Below, in pieces: positions 1 through 6,530 of a stretch of 8,776 bases of DNA. Origin of the DNA: Vampirovibrionales bacterium (GTDB lineage: Bacteria; Cyanobacteriota; Vampirovibrionia; Vampirovibrionales; JAGQHJ01); contig JANWKX010000126.1 in NCBI GenBank assembly GCA_025451145.1, forward strand, positions 1 to 8,776. The letters run 5' to 3'. The position numbers were made by a program, and so were the translations under genes. The notes under the pieces are model-generated. The model worked only from the letters and a program-made list of their open reading frames with translations. It ran no database searches and was not told the origin of the DNA. Positions within the stretch are counted from its first letter, which is position 1. Each line of letters opens with the position of its first letter.

Positions 1-447
1 TCGGGTTTGGATGAAATTTGCCAAGGCATGATGTTGGCGTTTGATTTGCTTAAACCCGGGGGGCATTTGGCGGTGATCTTAAATCAACCTCAAGCCATCA
101 TGGCTGAACTTGGGATAACCTACCGCATTCATACGGGTGATATTCAAAGCGTCTTGGTCAATCAGCAGATTCATCGCCTCTGTCATCAACCGGATTTTTA
201 TGAGGGTTTATTCCCAAAGGCCAGTATCTCCCTCCATACCTTTGATGTCCCGCTTAAAGAGGTTCCCAGCCGTGAGGTGTTGATTCATCTGCTCAGGATG
301 TGTTTACTCAACCCATTGTCCACATCACCATCGGATCTTCAGCAGATAGATGACTTTACTCAACACTATTTGGAAGCCCATTACCCTTCCCTCACCTTTC
401 CGGCGACCATTTCATGTCAAGACCAGATGATTGTGATCCAGCGTTAG
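1..447 (+). CDS. Class I SAM-dependent methyltransferase, C-terminal part (5' end outside window)
   Basis: The reading frame is open from the first base and ends at TAG 445-447, so about 148 residues of the C-terminal half are visible and the true start lies upstream of the window. Near the beginning, the segment LLKPGGHLAVILN matches the post-motif region of class I (Rossmann-fold) methyltransferases, where a helix leads into LKPGG and then a beta strand. The remainder is mixed helix and strand and ends in a strand-like segment, DQMIVIQR, which fits the last strand of this fold. The SAM-binding glycine motif (GxGxG) would lie upstream and cannot be checked. Substrate is unknown; nothing here distinguishes a small-molecule from an RNA or protein methylase. 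The gene converges on the acetyltransferase gene with 7 nt between the two stops, and I see no terminator hairpin there. Confidence 0.7.
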   Translation, partial: SGLDEICQGMMLAFDLLKPGGHLAVILNQPQAIMAELGITYRIHTGDIQSVLVNQQIHRLCHQPDFYEGLFPKASISLHTFDVPLKEVPSREVLIHLLRMCLLNPLSTSPSDLQQIDDFTQHYLEAHYPSLTFPATISCQDQMIVIQR

Positions 448-454
448 GCAAAAG

Positions 455-1159
455 TTATACTTGGCTGTATCGAGGCGCAGGGATTCTTCGCAGAATTGCA
501 ACATAAACCAGGATTCGCTTTTTAAAACCAAGCTGCTCATAAACCCGAATGGCCGGGTCGTTATCCAATTTGACGTGAAGAAAAGGCGTTTCACCTCGGG
601 CAATAATGTGTTGAGACACAGCAGACACCATGATTTTGGCATAACCATGGCCTCTGAAATCGGGGTGAGTACAGACGGCACTGACTTCCGTATAACCAGG
701 CATCCTGAATCGTTCCCCCGCCATGGCGACTAAACGCCCATCTATCTTAAGTCCCAGATAAGTACCGAAATCACAGGTCCTTTCTTTAAAGGGGCCAGGA
801 TTGGTCAGTTTGGTGAGTTCCAACATGGCTGGGATATCGGATTCCCCAAGGACTTCAATCAAAGGCGATGGTTCAACGGGCAATAAATCTTCACAGACCA
901 TTTGGTGGATCTGGGAATGATGCTCCAGCTTCCAATCAGCCGAGGGTGTGGCTGAAGTTTCCAGAAATAAAATCACTTTTTCCTCAGGCGCAACCAAGTC
1001 GGCCATGGCGACATAGGCAGCCTCTGATTGCTCTTGAATCCCGCCAAAGGGACTCATCTCTGGTCGATATCGCCTGGCAATAAGACTATTGCCAAGGGAA
1101 AAAGGCTCGTGGGTCGTTGTAAGGGCTTGCCAGATAGGATTGTTCAGAGGGTGAGGCAT
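455..1159 (-). CDS. GNAT-family N-acetyltransferase (FR47-like)
   Basis: A 234-residue protein whose C-terminal half is a GNAT fold, which transfers an acetyl group from acetyl-CoA to an amine. The acetyl-CoA pyrophosphate-binding motif A is seen as VCTHPDFRGHGYA (R169, G170, G172, A174, fitting R/QxxGxG/A). Motif B appears as NDPAIRVYEQLGF (about 200-212), typical of the FR47/YkkB-like group. The first roughly 95 residues form a separate, less conserved N-terminal region. The start at 1159 is chosen because a strong Shine-Dalgarno AAGGAGGAG (complement of 1167-1175) sits 7 nt upstream; the frame is open 20 codons further, but those codons carry no ribosome site. Substrate is unknown. The gene is divergent from the flagellar cluster and looks like an independent unit; a link to flagella is not supported. 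Confidence 0.88.
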   Translation of the reverse strand: MPHPLNNPIWQALTTTHEPFSLGNSLIARRYRPEMSPFGGIQEQSEAAYVAMADLVAPEEKVILFLETSATPSADWKLEHHSQIHQMVCEDLLPVEPSPLIEVLGESDIPAMLELTKLTNPGPFKERTCDFGTYLGLKIDGRLVAMAGERFRMPGYTEVSAVCTHPDFRGHGYAKIMVSAVSQHIIARGETPFLHVKLDNDPAIRVYEQLGFKKRILVYVAILRRIPAPRYSQV

Positions 1160-1166
1160 AAGGGAT

Positions 1167-1175
1167 CTCCTCCTT
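1167..1175 (-). promoter_or_regulatory. Ribosome binding site that fixes the acetyltransferase start
   Basis: On the minus strand this reads AAGGAGGAG, a near-perfect anti-16S match, 7 nt before the ATG whose A is at 1159. It supports the shorter 234-residue product over the 254-codon open frame. Confidence 0.85.
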
Positions 1176-1242
1176 AGTCTATTATCTTCAAAATCCTTTG
1201 ATTGCTCCACTAAACACATGAAATGAATACCACGCTAGACAC

Positions 1243-1269
1243 AATTGTTAAAGATTCTTAACAATTTTT
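1243..1269. promoter_or_regulatory. Perfect 9-bp inverted repeat with T run, between divergent units
   Basis: AATTGTTAA (1243-1251) and TTAACAATT (1258-1266) are exact reverse complements around a 6-nt centre (AGATTC), and the right arm runs into TTTTT (1265-1269). Read as RNA from the + strand it resembles a weak intrinsic terminator, but the stem has only one G-C pair. It lies between two divergently transcribed genes, about 118 nt before the first flagellar start and 84 nt before the acetyltransferase start, where a regulator's operator would be expected. I favour an operator and leave the terminator reading open. Confidence 0.4.
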
Positions 1270-1386
1270 CGAAATCCATCGTAAATCAGGAAAAAATTCG
1301 CACACTATCAGGGCAGGCGAAAGATTAAGATGCCTATGCCTGTCATGAAGGGTCCTGCGAATTGGAAGACAAGGGAAGCAGCAGCC

Positions 1387-2085
1387 ATGACACTCAAAGG
1401 TCGAATTGATTATAACGAAGATCCCATGGTTACAGCCGTAAAAGGCATGACCATGCAGATTGGGCTTCTTAATTATTATACGGACAACATTGCGTTCGCC
1501 GATACACCGGGCTATCAGCGTAAAGTGCCGGTGGTAACCTCTTTTGCCGAACAATTAGGCATTAAAGGGGTTGATACCGTAACGGATACCTCTGTAGGAC
1601 GGTTATTTGGGACGCATCTCCCGTTGGACTTCGCTTTGAACTCGAAAGGCTATTTTCAAAAGCTTCATGCCGATGGCCATGTGGAATTGACCCGTGATGG
1701 CCGATGCCGGATGGATAAAAACGGCAATCTGCTCTCAACGGATTTAATGCCTATTTTAGGGCGGGATGGCAAGCCCATTAAATTCCCTGTGATTCCTGAC
1801 CAACTAAGCCACGTTAAGGTGGCGCAGGATGGCACTATCTCGGTTCAGGATCCAAAGACCGGGACAAGCCAATATGTCGGCCAAATTGGCGTCGTTCTGT
1901 CGGAAGGAAAACCAGCCAAACAGGTTGAAGTTCGCCAGGGCGTTGTTGAGGCGTCCAACATCTTTCTTCACGAAGAGTTTATCGGCATGGTTGCCCCAAA
2001 ACGGGAATTTGAGGCCAATCGCCAGATGTTTATCACCCAAAGCCAAAACCTCAGCCGTCTGATTCAGGATATGGGTCGAGCCTAG
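1387..2085 (+). CDS. flgF: FlgF-like flagellar proximal rod protein
   Basis: A 232-residue member of the flagellar rod/hook family that assembles outside the inner membrane as part of the axial rod after export by the flagellar type III system. The N-terminal rod motif is seen as NIAFADTPGYQRK (34-46). The central FlgF/FlgG beta-domain signature is LDFALNSKGYF (80-90), followed by LTRDGRCRMDKNGNLL. The C-terminal helix signature is RQGVVEASN (183-191) then KREFEANRQMF (205-215), equivalent to the usual QRAYEAN region. It is slightly short for the family (usually about 250-260), mainly because the segment before the C-terminal helix that normally reads like L..GxNLY is missing. ATG 1387 is preferred because AAGGGA (1371-1376) lies 10 nt upstream; an upstream ATG at 1330 would add 19 residues and has no convincing ribosome site. 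First gene of the flagellar cluster. Assignment as FlgF rather than a second FlgG is inference. Confidence 0.8.
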   Translation: MTLKGRIDYNEDPMVTAVKGMTMQIGLLNYYTDNIAFADTPGYQRKVPVVTSFAEQLGIKGVDTVTDTSVGRLFGTHLPLDFALNSKGYFQKLHADGHVELTRDGRCRMDKNGNLLSTDLMPILGRDGKPIKFPVIPDQLSHVKVAQDGTISVQDPKTGTSQYVGQIGVVLSEGKPAKQVEVRQGVVEASNIFLHEEFIGMVAPKREFEANRQMFITQSQNLSRLIQDMGRA

Positions 2086-2116
2086 GATTTAGGCCACTAA
2101 TAAGGAGTAGCGTTCG

Positions 2117-2824
2117 ATGTTAGATCAAATTATGAGTATCGCCGCAGACCACAGTACCAAAAGCTATCAGATTTTGGACGTTGTCTCCCAGAATATGGCC
2201 AATTACAATACCTGGGGCTATAAGGCCGTTCGTTTCGAGCAGTTTGTCCGGCCTGATGGCAATATGGATCAGGTCAGACGAGTGGATTTTACGCCGGCGC
2301 CTACCCGAGTGACCCGTCGTGAATTGGATATTGCCCTGAACGGGAGTGGTTTTATTCAGGTCACCCGGCCTGACGGCTCAACGGCTTATACCCGTAACGG
2401 CAGTATGGCCAAAAATGCCCAAGGCTTTCTGGTAACGCCTCATGGCGATTTGGTCGGAACAGGGATTCAAGTTCCAGCCAACTACTACCAAATGAAAATT
2501 GATCATGATGGTACCGTCAGCCTGATTGATAAGAAAGGCATGCAGCCAAGGCCGATTGGGCATATTACAGTCGTGAATTTCGCCAACCCCGAAGGGCTTA
2601 AAAACATTGGCAATAATTTATACGCAGCGACCAATGATTCCGGCGAGCCCATTAAACTGGCGAATCACACGTTGATTCAACAGGGACACCTGGAGCAAAG
2701 CAATATCAACCTGAATTATGCCGTTGAAGATATTCTTCGCCTGAATGCCGGTGTTATTGCAAACCTAAGGGTTGTCAAAGCCGTTGATACCATCTATGGC
2801 GAAGCGGTTCAGCTCAAACAGTAA
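2117..2824 (+). CDS. flgG: FlgG-like flagellar distal rod protein
   Basis: A 235-residue rod protein of the FlgF/FlgG family. The N-terminal rod motif reads QNMANYNTWGYKAVRF (25-40). The central domain signature is clear: ELDIALNGSGFIQV (69-82), then AYTRNGS (90-96) and GFLVTPHGDLV. The FlgG-type features that favour this name over FlgF are VPANYYQMKIDHDGTVSL (119-136) and NFANPEGLKNIGNNLYAAT (154-172), matching the FlgG pattern of NpxGLxxxGxNLYxxT. The C-terminus starts as expected with QGHLEQSNINL (189-199), but the invariant-looking QRAYExN segment is replaced by LNAGVIANLRVVKAVD. The region just before the central domain is also short. Start ATG 2117 has AAGGAG at 2102-2107, 9 nt upstream. 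The gene lies 31 nt after the FlgF-like gene and 19 nt before flgB, so co-transcription is very likely. Confidence 0.85.
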   Translation: MLDQIMSIAADHSTKSYQILDVVSQNMANYNTWGYKAVRFEQFVRPDGNMDQVRRVDFTPAPTRVTRRELDIALNGSGFIQVTRPDGSTAYTRNGSMAKNAQGFLVTPHGDLVGTGIQVPANYYQMKIDHDGTVSLIDKKGMQPRPIGHITVVNFANPEGLKNIGNNLYAATNDSGEPIKLANHTLIQQGHLEQSNINLNYAVEDILRLNAGVIANLRVVKAVDTIYGEAVQLKQ

Positions 2825-2843
2825 TTAAACGAGAGGCTTAATC

Positions 2844-3188
2844 ATGTACGAAGGCATTGATAGCATCGGACAAATTATAGGCTCCCTGTCATCCCAGCAA
2901 AAGGTGATTAGTAATAACATCGCCAACTGGAACACCCCAGGGTACGTTCGTCAGGAATACAAATTCAGCGATGTTCTGGGGAATCTTAATAACCCGTATG
3001 AGACGGATTTGTCTAAAAAAATGGGTGCCATGACCAATGCCAATTTTACAGAGACTGACGGCCAGCCGGTCGATATCTCCAAAGAGATGGTTGATATGCA
3101 AAAGACTTATCTCAATTATTCGCTGGTCACTCGCCGGATATCCACGGTGTTTAACAATATTCGACGAGCAACCCAAATCGGGAGGTAA
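2844..3188 (+). CDS. flgB: Flagellar basal-body rod protein FlgB
   Basis: A 114-residue proximal rod subunit, secreted by the flagellar export apparatus without a cleaved signal and packed above FliE and the MS ring. The family rod motif is intact: VISNNIANWNTPGYVRQE (21-38). The C-terminal helix begins at PVDISKEMVDMQKTYLNY (75-92), equivalent to the usual segment with Em and a conserved Tyr. Length is a little below the common 120-140, with a short central loop. The start is supported by GAGAGG at 2831-2836, 7 nt before ATG. It sits directly before flgC, the usual flgB-flgC pair, and its stop codon region carries the flgC ribosome site, so the two are probably translationally coupled. Confidence 0.93.
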   Translation: MYEGIDSIGQIIGSLSSQQKVISNNIANWNTPGYVRQEYKFSDVLGNLNNPYETDLSKKMGAMTNANFTETDGQPVDISKEMVDMQKTYLNYSLVTRRISTVFNNIRRATQIGR

Positions 3189-3195
3189 TCGATAA

Positions 3196-3642
3196 ATGAC
3201 CCTAGCAGATTCATTTGATGTCGCAGCCCAAGGGATTGAGGTCTCTACGCAACGGATTAAGGCTTATAGCGCGAACGTCGCCAATGCCGGAACCCCCTAT
3301 TATGTCCGAAAAATTCCCGTGGTGACGGAATCCAATACCGTATCCTTTCAGGGTGTTTTGGCGGATATGCGGCAAGGGATATTTCATACGGGCCTTAGCT
3401 TAAACAACAGTGGCGTGGTTTATCAGGGTGATGTCGCAGATCCGACGCCCGGGAAAAAGGTCTATGCCCCTGGACACCCTCAAGCCGATAAGGATGGCTA
3501 TATTACGACATCCAATGTCAATGTGTTAAGCGATATTGCGGACTCAACAATGGCCTCAAGGATGTATGAAGCGAACTTGTCGGTTCTGGACATTGTCAAG
3601 CAAATGGAGACAAGAGCTTTGGATATTGGAAAATCTCAATAA
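3196..3642 (+). CDS. flgC: Flagellar basal-body rod protein FlgC
   Basis: A 148-residue proximal rod subunit, partner of FlgB. The N-terminal rod motif is AYSANVANAGTPYYVRKIPV (23-42), and the C-terminal half carries the very characteristic FlgC block GYITTSNVNVLSDIAD (101-116), SRMYEAN (121-127) and ALDIGK (141-146). Length is normal for the family. The ribosome site GGAGGT (3181-3186) overlaps the last codons and stop of flgB, 9 nt before the ATG. Small departures are the Tyr-Tyr after TP in the rod motif and Ser for the usual Pro in TTPNVN. It is followed after 37 nt by the transglycosylase gene rather than directly by fliE. Confidence 0.95.
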   Translation: MTLADSFDVAAQGIEVSTQRIKAYSANVANAGTPYYVRKIPVVTESNTVSFQGVLADMRQGIFHTGLSLNNSGVVYQGDVADPTPGKKVYAPGHPQADKDGYITTSNVNVLSDIADSTMASRMYEANLSVLDIVKQMETRALDIGKSQ

Positions 3643-3667
3643 TTTCGACGTTGACCTGATTTCTCGG

Positions 3668-3673
3668 AAAGGA
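3668..3673 (+). promoter_or_regulatory. Ribosome binding site for the GTG-initiated transglycosylase
   Basis: AAAGGA lies 6 nt before GTG 3680. The next in-frame ATG (3698) has no ribosome site, so the GTG start is preferred. Confidence 0.6.
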
Positions 3674-3679
3674 TGAATT

Positions 3680-4273
3680 GTGTTTGAACAAAGCGTGATG
3701 CTCTCTAAATTTGTAGCCGGATCGGATATCGCCAGTATCCAAAGCCGGGTGCGTCAGCTTGAGAGCATGATTAGTGCCGTCGGGGTTCAAAAGTCCTCCT
3801 CTACTGCTAGTCTGAAAGGCCAGGTGTCTTTTAAATCATTCTTGACAGGACAGACCGCTGGAACGTCAATTCAGGATGCGCCCCAAACCCTTCAACCCGT
3901 GATTCAGAAATATGCCGATGCCTACGGTGTGGATAGCGATTTGATCAGCGCCATTATTCATCAGGAATCTGGCTATAACTCAAATGCAGTTTCCAAGGCT
4001 GGGGCACAAGGGCTCATGCAGCTCATGCCCTCAACAGCGAAGGGCCTAGGGGTAGGTAATCCCATGAACCCTGAAGAAAACATCGCCGGAGGGGTCAAAT
4101 TGTTCTCCGGCCTCATGAAAAAATATCAAGGCAATATCGCCTTGGCCTTGGCTGCCTATAACGCCGGTGGCGGGGCTGTCGATAAATTTAACGGTATTCC
4201 CCCTTATCAAGAAACCCAACAGTACGTCCGCCGAATTTTATCGGCCTATTTAAATGCCAAGAACAATAGTTAA
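3680..4273 (+). CDS. Lytic transglycosylase (Slt/SLT-type muramidase) in the rod operon
   Basis: A 197-residue protein with a complete soluble-lytic-transglycosylase domain (about 70-192), which cleaves the MurNAc-GlcNAc bond of peptidoglycan to form 1,6-anhydromuropeptides. The three family motifs are visible: catalytic Glu96 in HQESGYNSNAVS, AGAQGLMQLMPSTA (107-120), and LAAYNAGGGAV (157-167). Residues 1-65 are a non-catalytic Ser/Gln-rich region with predicted helix (about 15-36) and no hydrophobic signal peptide or membrane segment, so if it acts in the wall it probably leaves the cell through the flagellar export channel, as known for FlgJ-type and other rod-linked muramidases. Position between flgC and fliE strongly suggests it opens the wall for rod passage. 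The role is inference; the enzyme family is certain. Starts with GTG. Confidence 0.93.
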   Translation: MFEQSVMLSKFVAGSDIASIQSRVRQLESMISAVGVQKSSSTASLKGQVSFKSFLTGQTAGTSIQDAPQTLQPVIQKYADAYGVDSDLISAIIHQESGYNSNAVSKAGAQGLMQLMPSTAKGLGVGNPMNPEENIAGGVKLFSGLMKKYQGNIALALAAYNAGGGAVDKFNGIPPYQETQQYVRRILSAYLNAKNNS

Positions 4274-4300
4274 CTCAGGAAAAACAGGAGATATTGAGAG

Positions 4301-4627
4301 ATGAATCCCATTGGAAAAGTAAACCCATTTAACGTCAGCGGTCCCAACCTATCGTCTGGTAGCGGCTTGACAACCCAAGGGGCTGACTTTTATAGCACAA
4401 CATCAAAAACGTCGTTTAAAGATGTGATGGGCAATGTCATCAGTGATACCAACAAAACCTTGACGGTTCCCGATGAGTTGATGAACCGTGCTCTGACGAC
4501 GGGTGATGTGGATATCCACCAAATTATGATCGCCAACACCAAAGCCGATATTACTGTCAACCTGGTGTCTCAGGTGATCACCAAAGTGCTCCAGGCCTAT
4601 GATCGGGTACAGCAAATCCAGGTTTAA
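4301..4627 (+). CDS. fliE: Flagellar hook-basal body protein FliE
   Basis: A 108-residue protein that forms the junction between the MS ring/export gate and the rod. The C-terminal two thirds match FliE: SFKDVMGNVISDTNK (38-52), then ALTTGDVDIHQIMIANTKAD (64-83, like the usual GexxDlhxVmiAxxKA) and QVITKVLQAYDRVQQIQV (91-108, like the usual vrnKvxxAYxeimrmqv). The first 35 residues are a Ser/Gly/Asn-rich disordered leader, normal for FliE. Start ATG 4301 has AGGAG at 4286-4290. It is 27 nt after the transglycosylase gene and is followed by a 241-nt gene-free stretch, so it may be the last gene of the rod transcript or read through into fliF. Confidence 0.94.
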   Translation: MNPIGKVNPFNVSGPNLSSGSGLTTQGADFYSTTSKTSFKDVMGNVISDTNKTLTVPDELMNRALTTGDVDIHQIMIANTKADITVNLVSQVITKVLQAYDRVQQIQV

Positions 4628-4868
4628 GGCCTAAGATCCTGATCCGGGAAACGCCCAAGAGTGGCGCCTGCGTTATCACTGCTCCGCCCCGAACATTTCT
4701 CGGATAGGCTCATAACACCTTCTTCTGAAAGGAAAATTGAGTCGGGCTCAAACCCAATCCCCTCTAAAAGACCGATAGGAAAGCCCTAAAGTTCAGTTAT
4801 TTAAATGATCAGGTGATTTGGAAATCCCCTTATGATGAAATCGGGTGATTAGCCCTGAGAGGAAGCAT
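4628..4868 (+). other. 241-nt gene-free leader between fliE and fliF
   Basis: No credible small gene: the ATGs at 4805 and 4832 stop within a few codons, and a 42-codon GTG frame from 4661 has no ribosome site. Short inverted repeats are present but weak: CGCC/GGCG around 4652-4666, AACGC/GCGTT overlapping it at about 4650-4674, and TTGAG/CTCAA around 4738-4752. None is followed by a T run, so I do not call a terminator. The size, against gaps of 7 to 37 nt upstream, suggests an internal promoter or regulated leader for fliF, but I cannot identify one. Confidence 0.4.
4857..4864 (+). promoter_or_regulatory. Ribosome binding site deciding the fliF start
   Basis: GAGAGGAA sits immediately upstream of ATG 4869 (4-nt gap from its end, 6 nt counted from AGAGG). 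It lies inside the longer open frame that begins at GTG 4845 and therefore argues for the shorter product. Confidence 0.6.
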
Positions 4869-6530
4869 ATGCCCCCACAGCTACAACAATTGATGCAAGA
4901 CAAACGAATGCTGGTCATCATAGGCGGTGTCCTGGCACTGCTTTTGGTGGTCATTATTGCTGTTGTTGCGATGAACCACGGTGGCAAAGAAGGCACTTTC
5001 AGAAAGCTGAACGAAAATGAACAGGTTCTGGCGGTGGTTGATAGCATGGGCAAGGCTCTTGAGATTCAGGCCTTGATGGCTCGGGAAAAAATTGATTTGG
5101 TGCGGGAAGATATTGAAGGCGGAAAAGCCAGTTTAAAGTTTCAAAAGGATGCCACCCTGGATGATCGGGATCGGGCTTTAATTACCCTGGTTCAAAGCGG
5201 GCTGATGGATAAAAATGTCGGCCTGGAATTGTTTGATAAAGGCGATTTAACGGCATCCCGTGAAGAAAAGCGGATTAAACTGGTTCGGGCCAGAAATGGC
5301 GAATTGGCCAGGTTAATCCGTAAAATTGATCCCATTCAGGATGCTTCTGTCTTTATTTCCATGCCGGAGCCGACCATTTTCACCAAGGATATGGTCCCTC
5401 CTTCGGCGACAGTTCAGGTCACCTTGTCTCCTGGCGAACGTTTGACCCGGGAAAAAGTTAGAAGCATTATCAACCTGCTGGTAGGCAGTATTGAAAACCT
5501 GGATGCCAAACACGTTTCCCTGACGGATACCAACGGAACCGTATACAACAGCGTTCTAGACGCTACCGATGAGCTCATGGATCGCCTTGAAGAACGGGAT
5601 CACTATATGGAGCAAAAGGTCAAAACCCAGTTGGATAAGCTGATTGGGGTGAACAAGTATGTTGCCACGGTTTCGACGTATCTGAGAGAAGCACCCAAGT
5701 CTGAAATGGCCCTCAGCTATGATCCGGGACGTTCAGCCATTCAAAAATCCTCGAATTTTGCTGAAAACTTGAATGCTCAGCAAAAAGGGGCCGGGATGGC
5801 TGGTGGTCCTGTAAGCAGCTATGTTCCCGATGAAGTGAATATCCTCCCCAACGGCATGCAGCGCTCGGAGCACGGATATGCGCGTAATGGCCAGGAAATT
5901 GAGTATAACAGCGGAAAACAACAAGTCACTGAAGATTTTGTCGCCGGCATGATGGAAGATATTACCGTGGCTGTGACCATTGATCCCAATGCCTACCCGG
6001 CGAACATGACTAAGGAGGAGTTTCAAACCCTTATTGCCCGTGCCGCCAGTCCGATGGTCAGGCCTGAAAATGTCTCTATTGTTACGGGTCAGCCAGAAGT
6101 TGTATCTCCGATTACACCATCGGTTCAGCCGACCCATTTTGAGATTCCATGGTGGGTTTGGGCTGGTTCCGCATTTATTGGGTTTATTTTATTTATTACG
6201 ATGGTTAAAGCCTTTAGCAAACCGGGTATTCCCACGGAACTCCTTCAACGCCAGCAAAATGAACTTCAACAGCTTCGGGAGCTGGCATCGGCGAATGCAC
6301 AGCAGCTCCAGGCGGCTCAACAGCAGGCGCAACAAATGCTGTCGGCCCAACAACAGCAACTGGCCCAATTGGCTTCCCAACAGCAAATCCCTATCGGAGC
6401 ACCAACAGGTGCTTTTGAACTGAAAGAAACGCTATCGGAATTGCAGCAGATTATTCAGCATAACGATGAAGATGATCTTTCAGACGGTGATTTAGGCACA
6501 GAGTTGAGAAGCTGGATAGAGTCCACATAA
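4869..6530 (+). CDS. fliF: Flagellar MS-ring protein FliF
   Basis: A 553-residue, full-length MS-ring subunit, the inner-membrane platform for the rod, export gate and switch. Topology is classical: transmembrane helix 1 at about 14-35, a periplasmic ring-building region, and transmembrane helix 2 at about 427-449 starting IPWWVWAGSAF, then a cytoplasmic tail. The YscJ/FliF signature is clear: GLELFDKGDL (118-127), ARNGELARLIRKI (141-153), and ASVFISMPEPTIF (159-171). The periplasmic half continues to about 424 with the FliF C-terminal ring domain, including a flexible Gln/Gly/Pro loop. Two points are unusual. Residues 460-506 are glutamine-rich and probably coiled coil. The very C-terminus ends LGTELRSWIEST, where Trp549 fits the short amphipathic FliG-binding tail of canonical FliF. 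ATG 4869 is chosen over GTG 4845 because of its ribosome site. Confidence 0.97.
   Translation: MPPQLQQLMQDKRMLVIIGGVLALLLVVIIAVVAMNHGGKEGTFRKLNENEQVLAVVDSMGKALEIQALMAREKIDLVREDIEGGKASLKFQKDATLDDRDRALITLVQSGLMDKNVGLELFDKGDLTASREEKRIKLVRARNGELARLIRKIDPIQDASVFISMPEPTIFTKDMVPPSATVQVTLSPGERLTREKVRSIINLLVGSIENLDAKHVSLTDTNGTVYNSVLDATDELMDRLEERDHYMEQKVKTQLDKLIGVNKYVATVSTYLREAPKSEMALSYDPGRSAIQKSSNFAENLNAQQKGAGMAGGPVSSYVPDEVNILPNGMQRSEHGYARNGQEIEYNSGKQQVTEDFVAGMMEDITVAVTIDPNAYPANMTKEEFQTLIARAASPMVRPENVSIVTGQPEVVSPITPSVQPTHFEIPWWVWAGSAFIGFILFITMVKAFSKPGIPTELLQRQQNELQQLRELASANAQQLQAAQQQAQQMLSAQQQQLAQLASQQQIPIGAPTGAFELKETLSELQQIIQHNDEDDLSDGDLGTELRSWIEST
6246..6386 (+). repeat. CAA/CAG-rich tract coding a glutamine-rich linker in FliF
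   Basis: Codons 460-506 of fliF contain 21 glutamines in 47 residues, in runs such as QAAQQQAQQMLSAQQQQLAQ. The codons mix CAA and CAG, so this is a low-complexity protein segment rather than a pure nucleotide repeat. Confidence 0.8.

Noticed and set aside
412..681. Open frames opposite or out of frame with clear genes, such as 412-681 minus, 5733-6137 minus, 6034-6423 plus and 8420-8713 minus
   Set aside because: They overlap well-identified genes over their full length, lack ribosome sites and encode no recognisable protein.
1181..1186. GATAAT on the minus strand as a -10 box for the acetyltransferase
   Set aside because: A transcript from it would begin at or inside the Shine-Dalgarno sequence, and no fitting -35 box lies 17 nt before it.
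1160..1219. 20-codon N-terminal extension of the acetyltransferase (ATG at 1219, minus strand)
   Set aside because: No ribosome site upstream of it, whereas a near-perfect AAGGAGGAG precedes the internal ATG at 1159, and the extension contains that ribosome site.
4628..4760. Cyclic-di-GMP (GEMM) riboswitch in the fliF leader
   Set aside because: I looked for its conserved core elements and paired arms and could not find them; only short unrelated stems are present.
4661..4789. Small GTG-started open frame of about 42 codons between fliE and fliF
   Set aside because: No ribosome site, unremarkable composition, and no recognisable motif.
4772..4794. Sigma-28-like flagellar promoter before fliF (CCGATA at 4772 and TAAAGTTC at 4787)
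   Set aside because: Both halves resemble the consensus, but they are in the wrong order: the -10-like part precedes the -35-like part.
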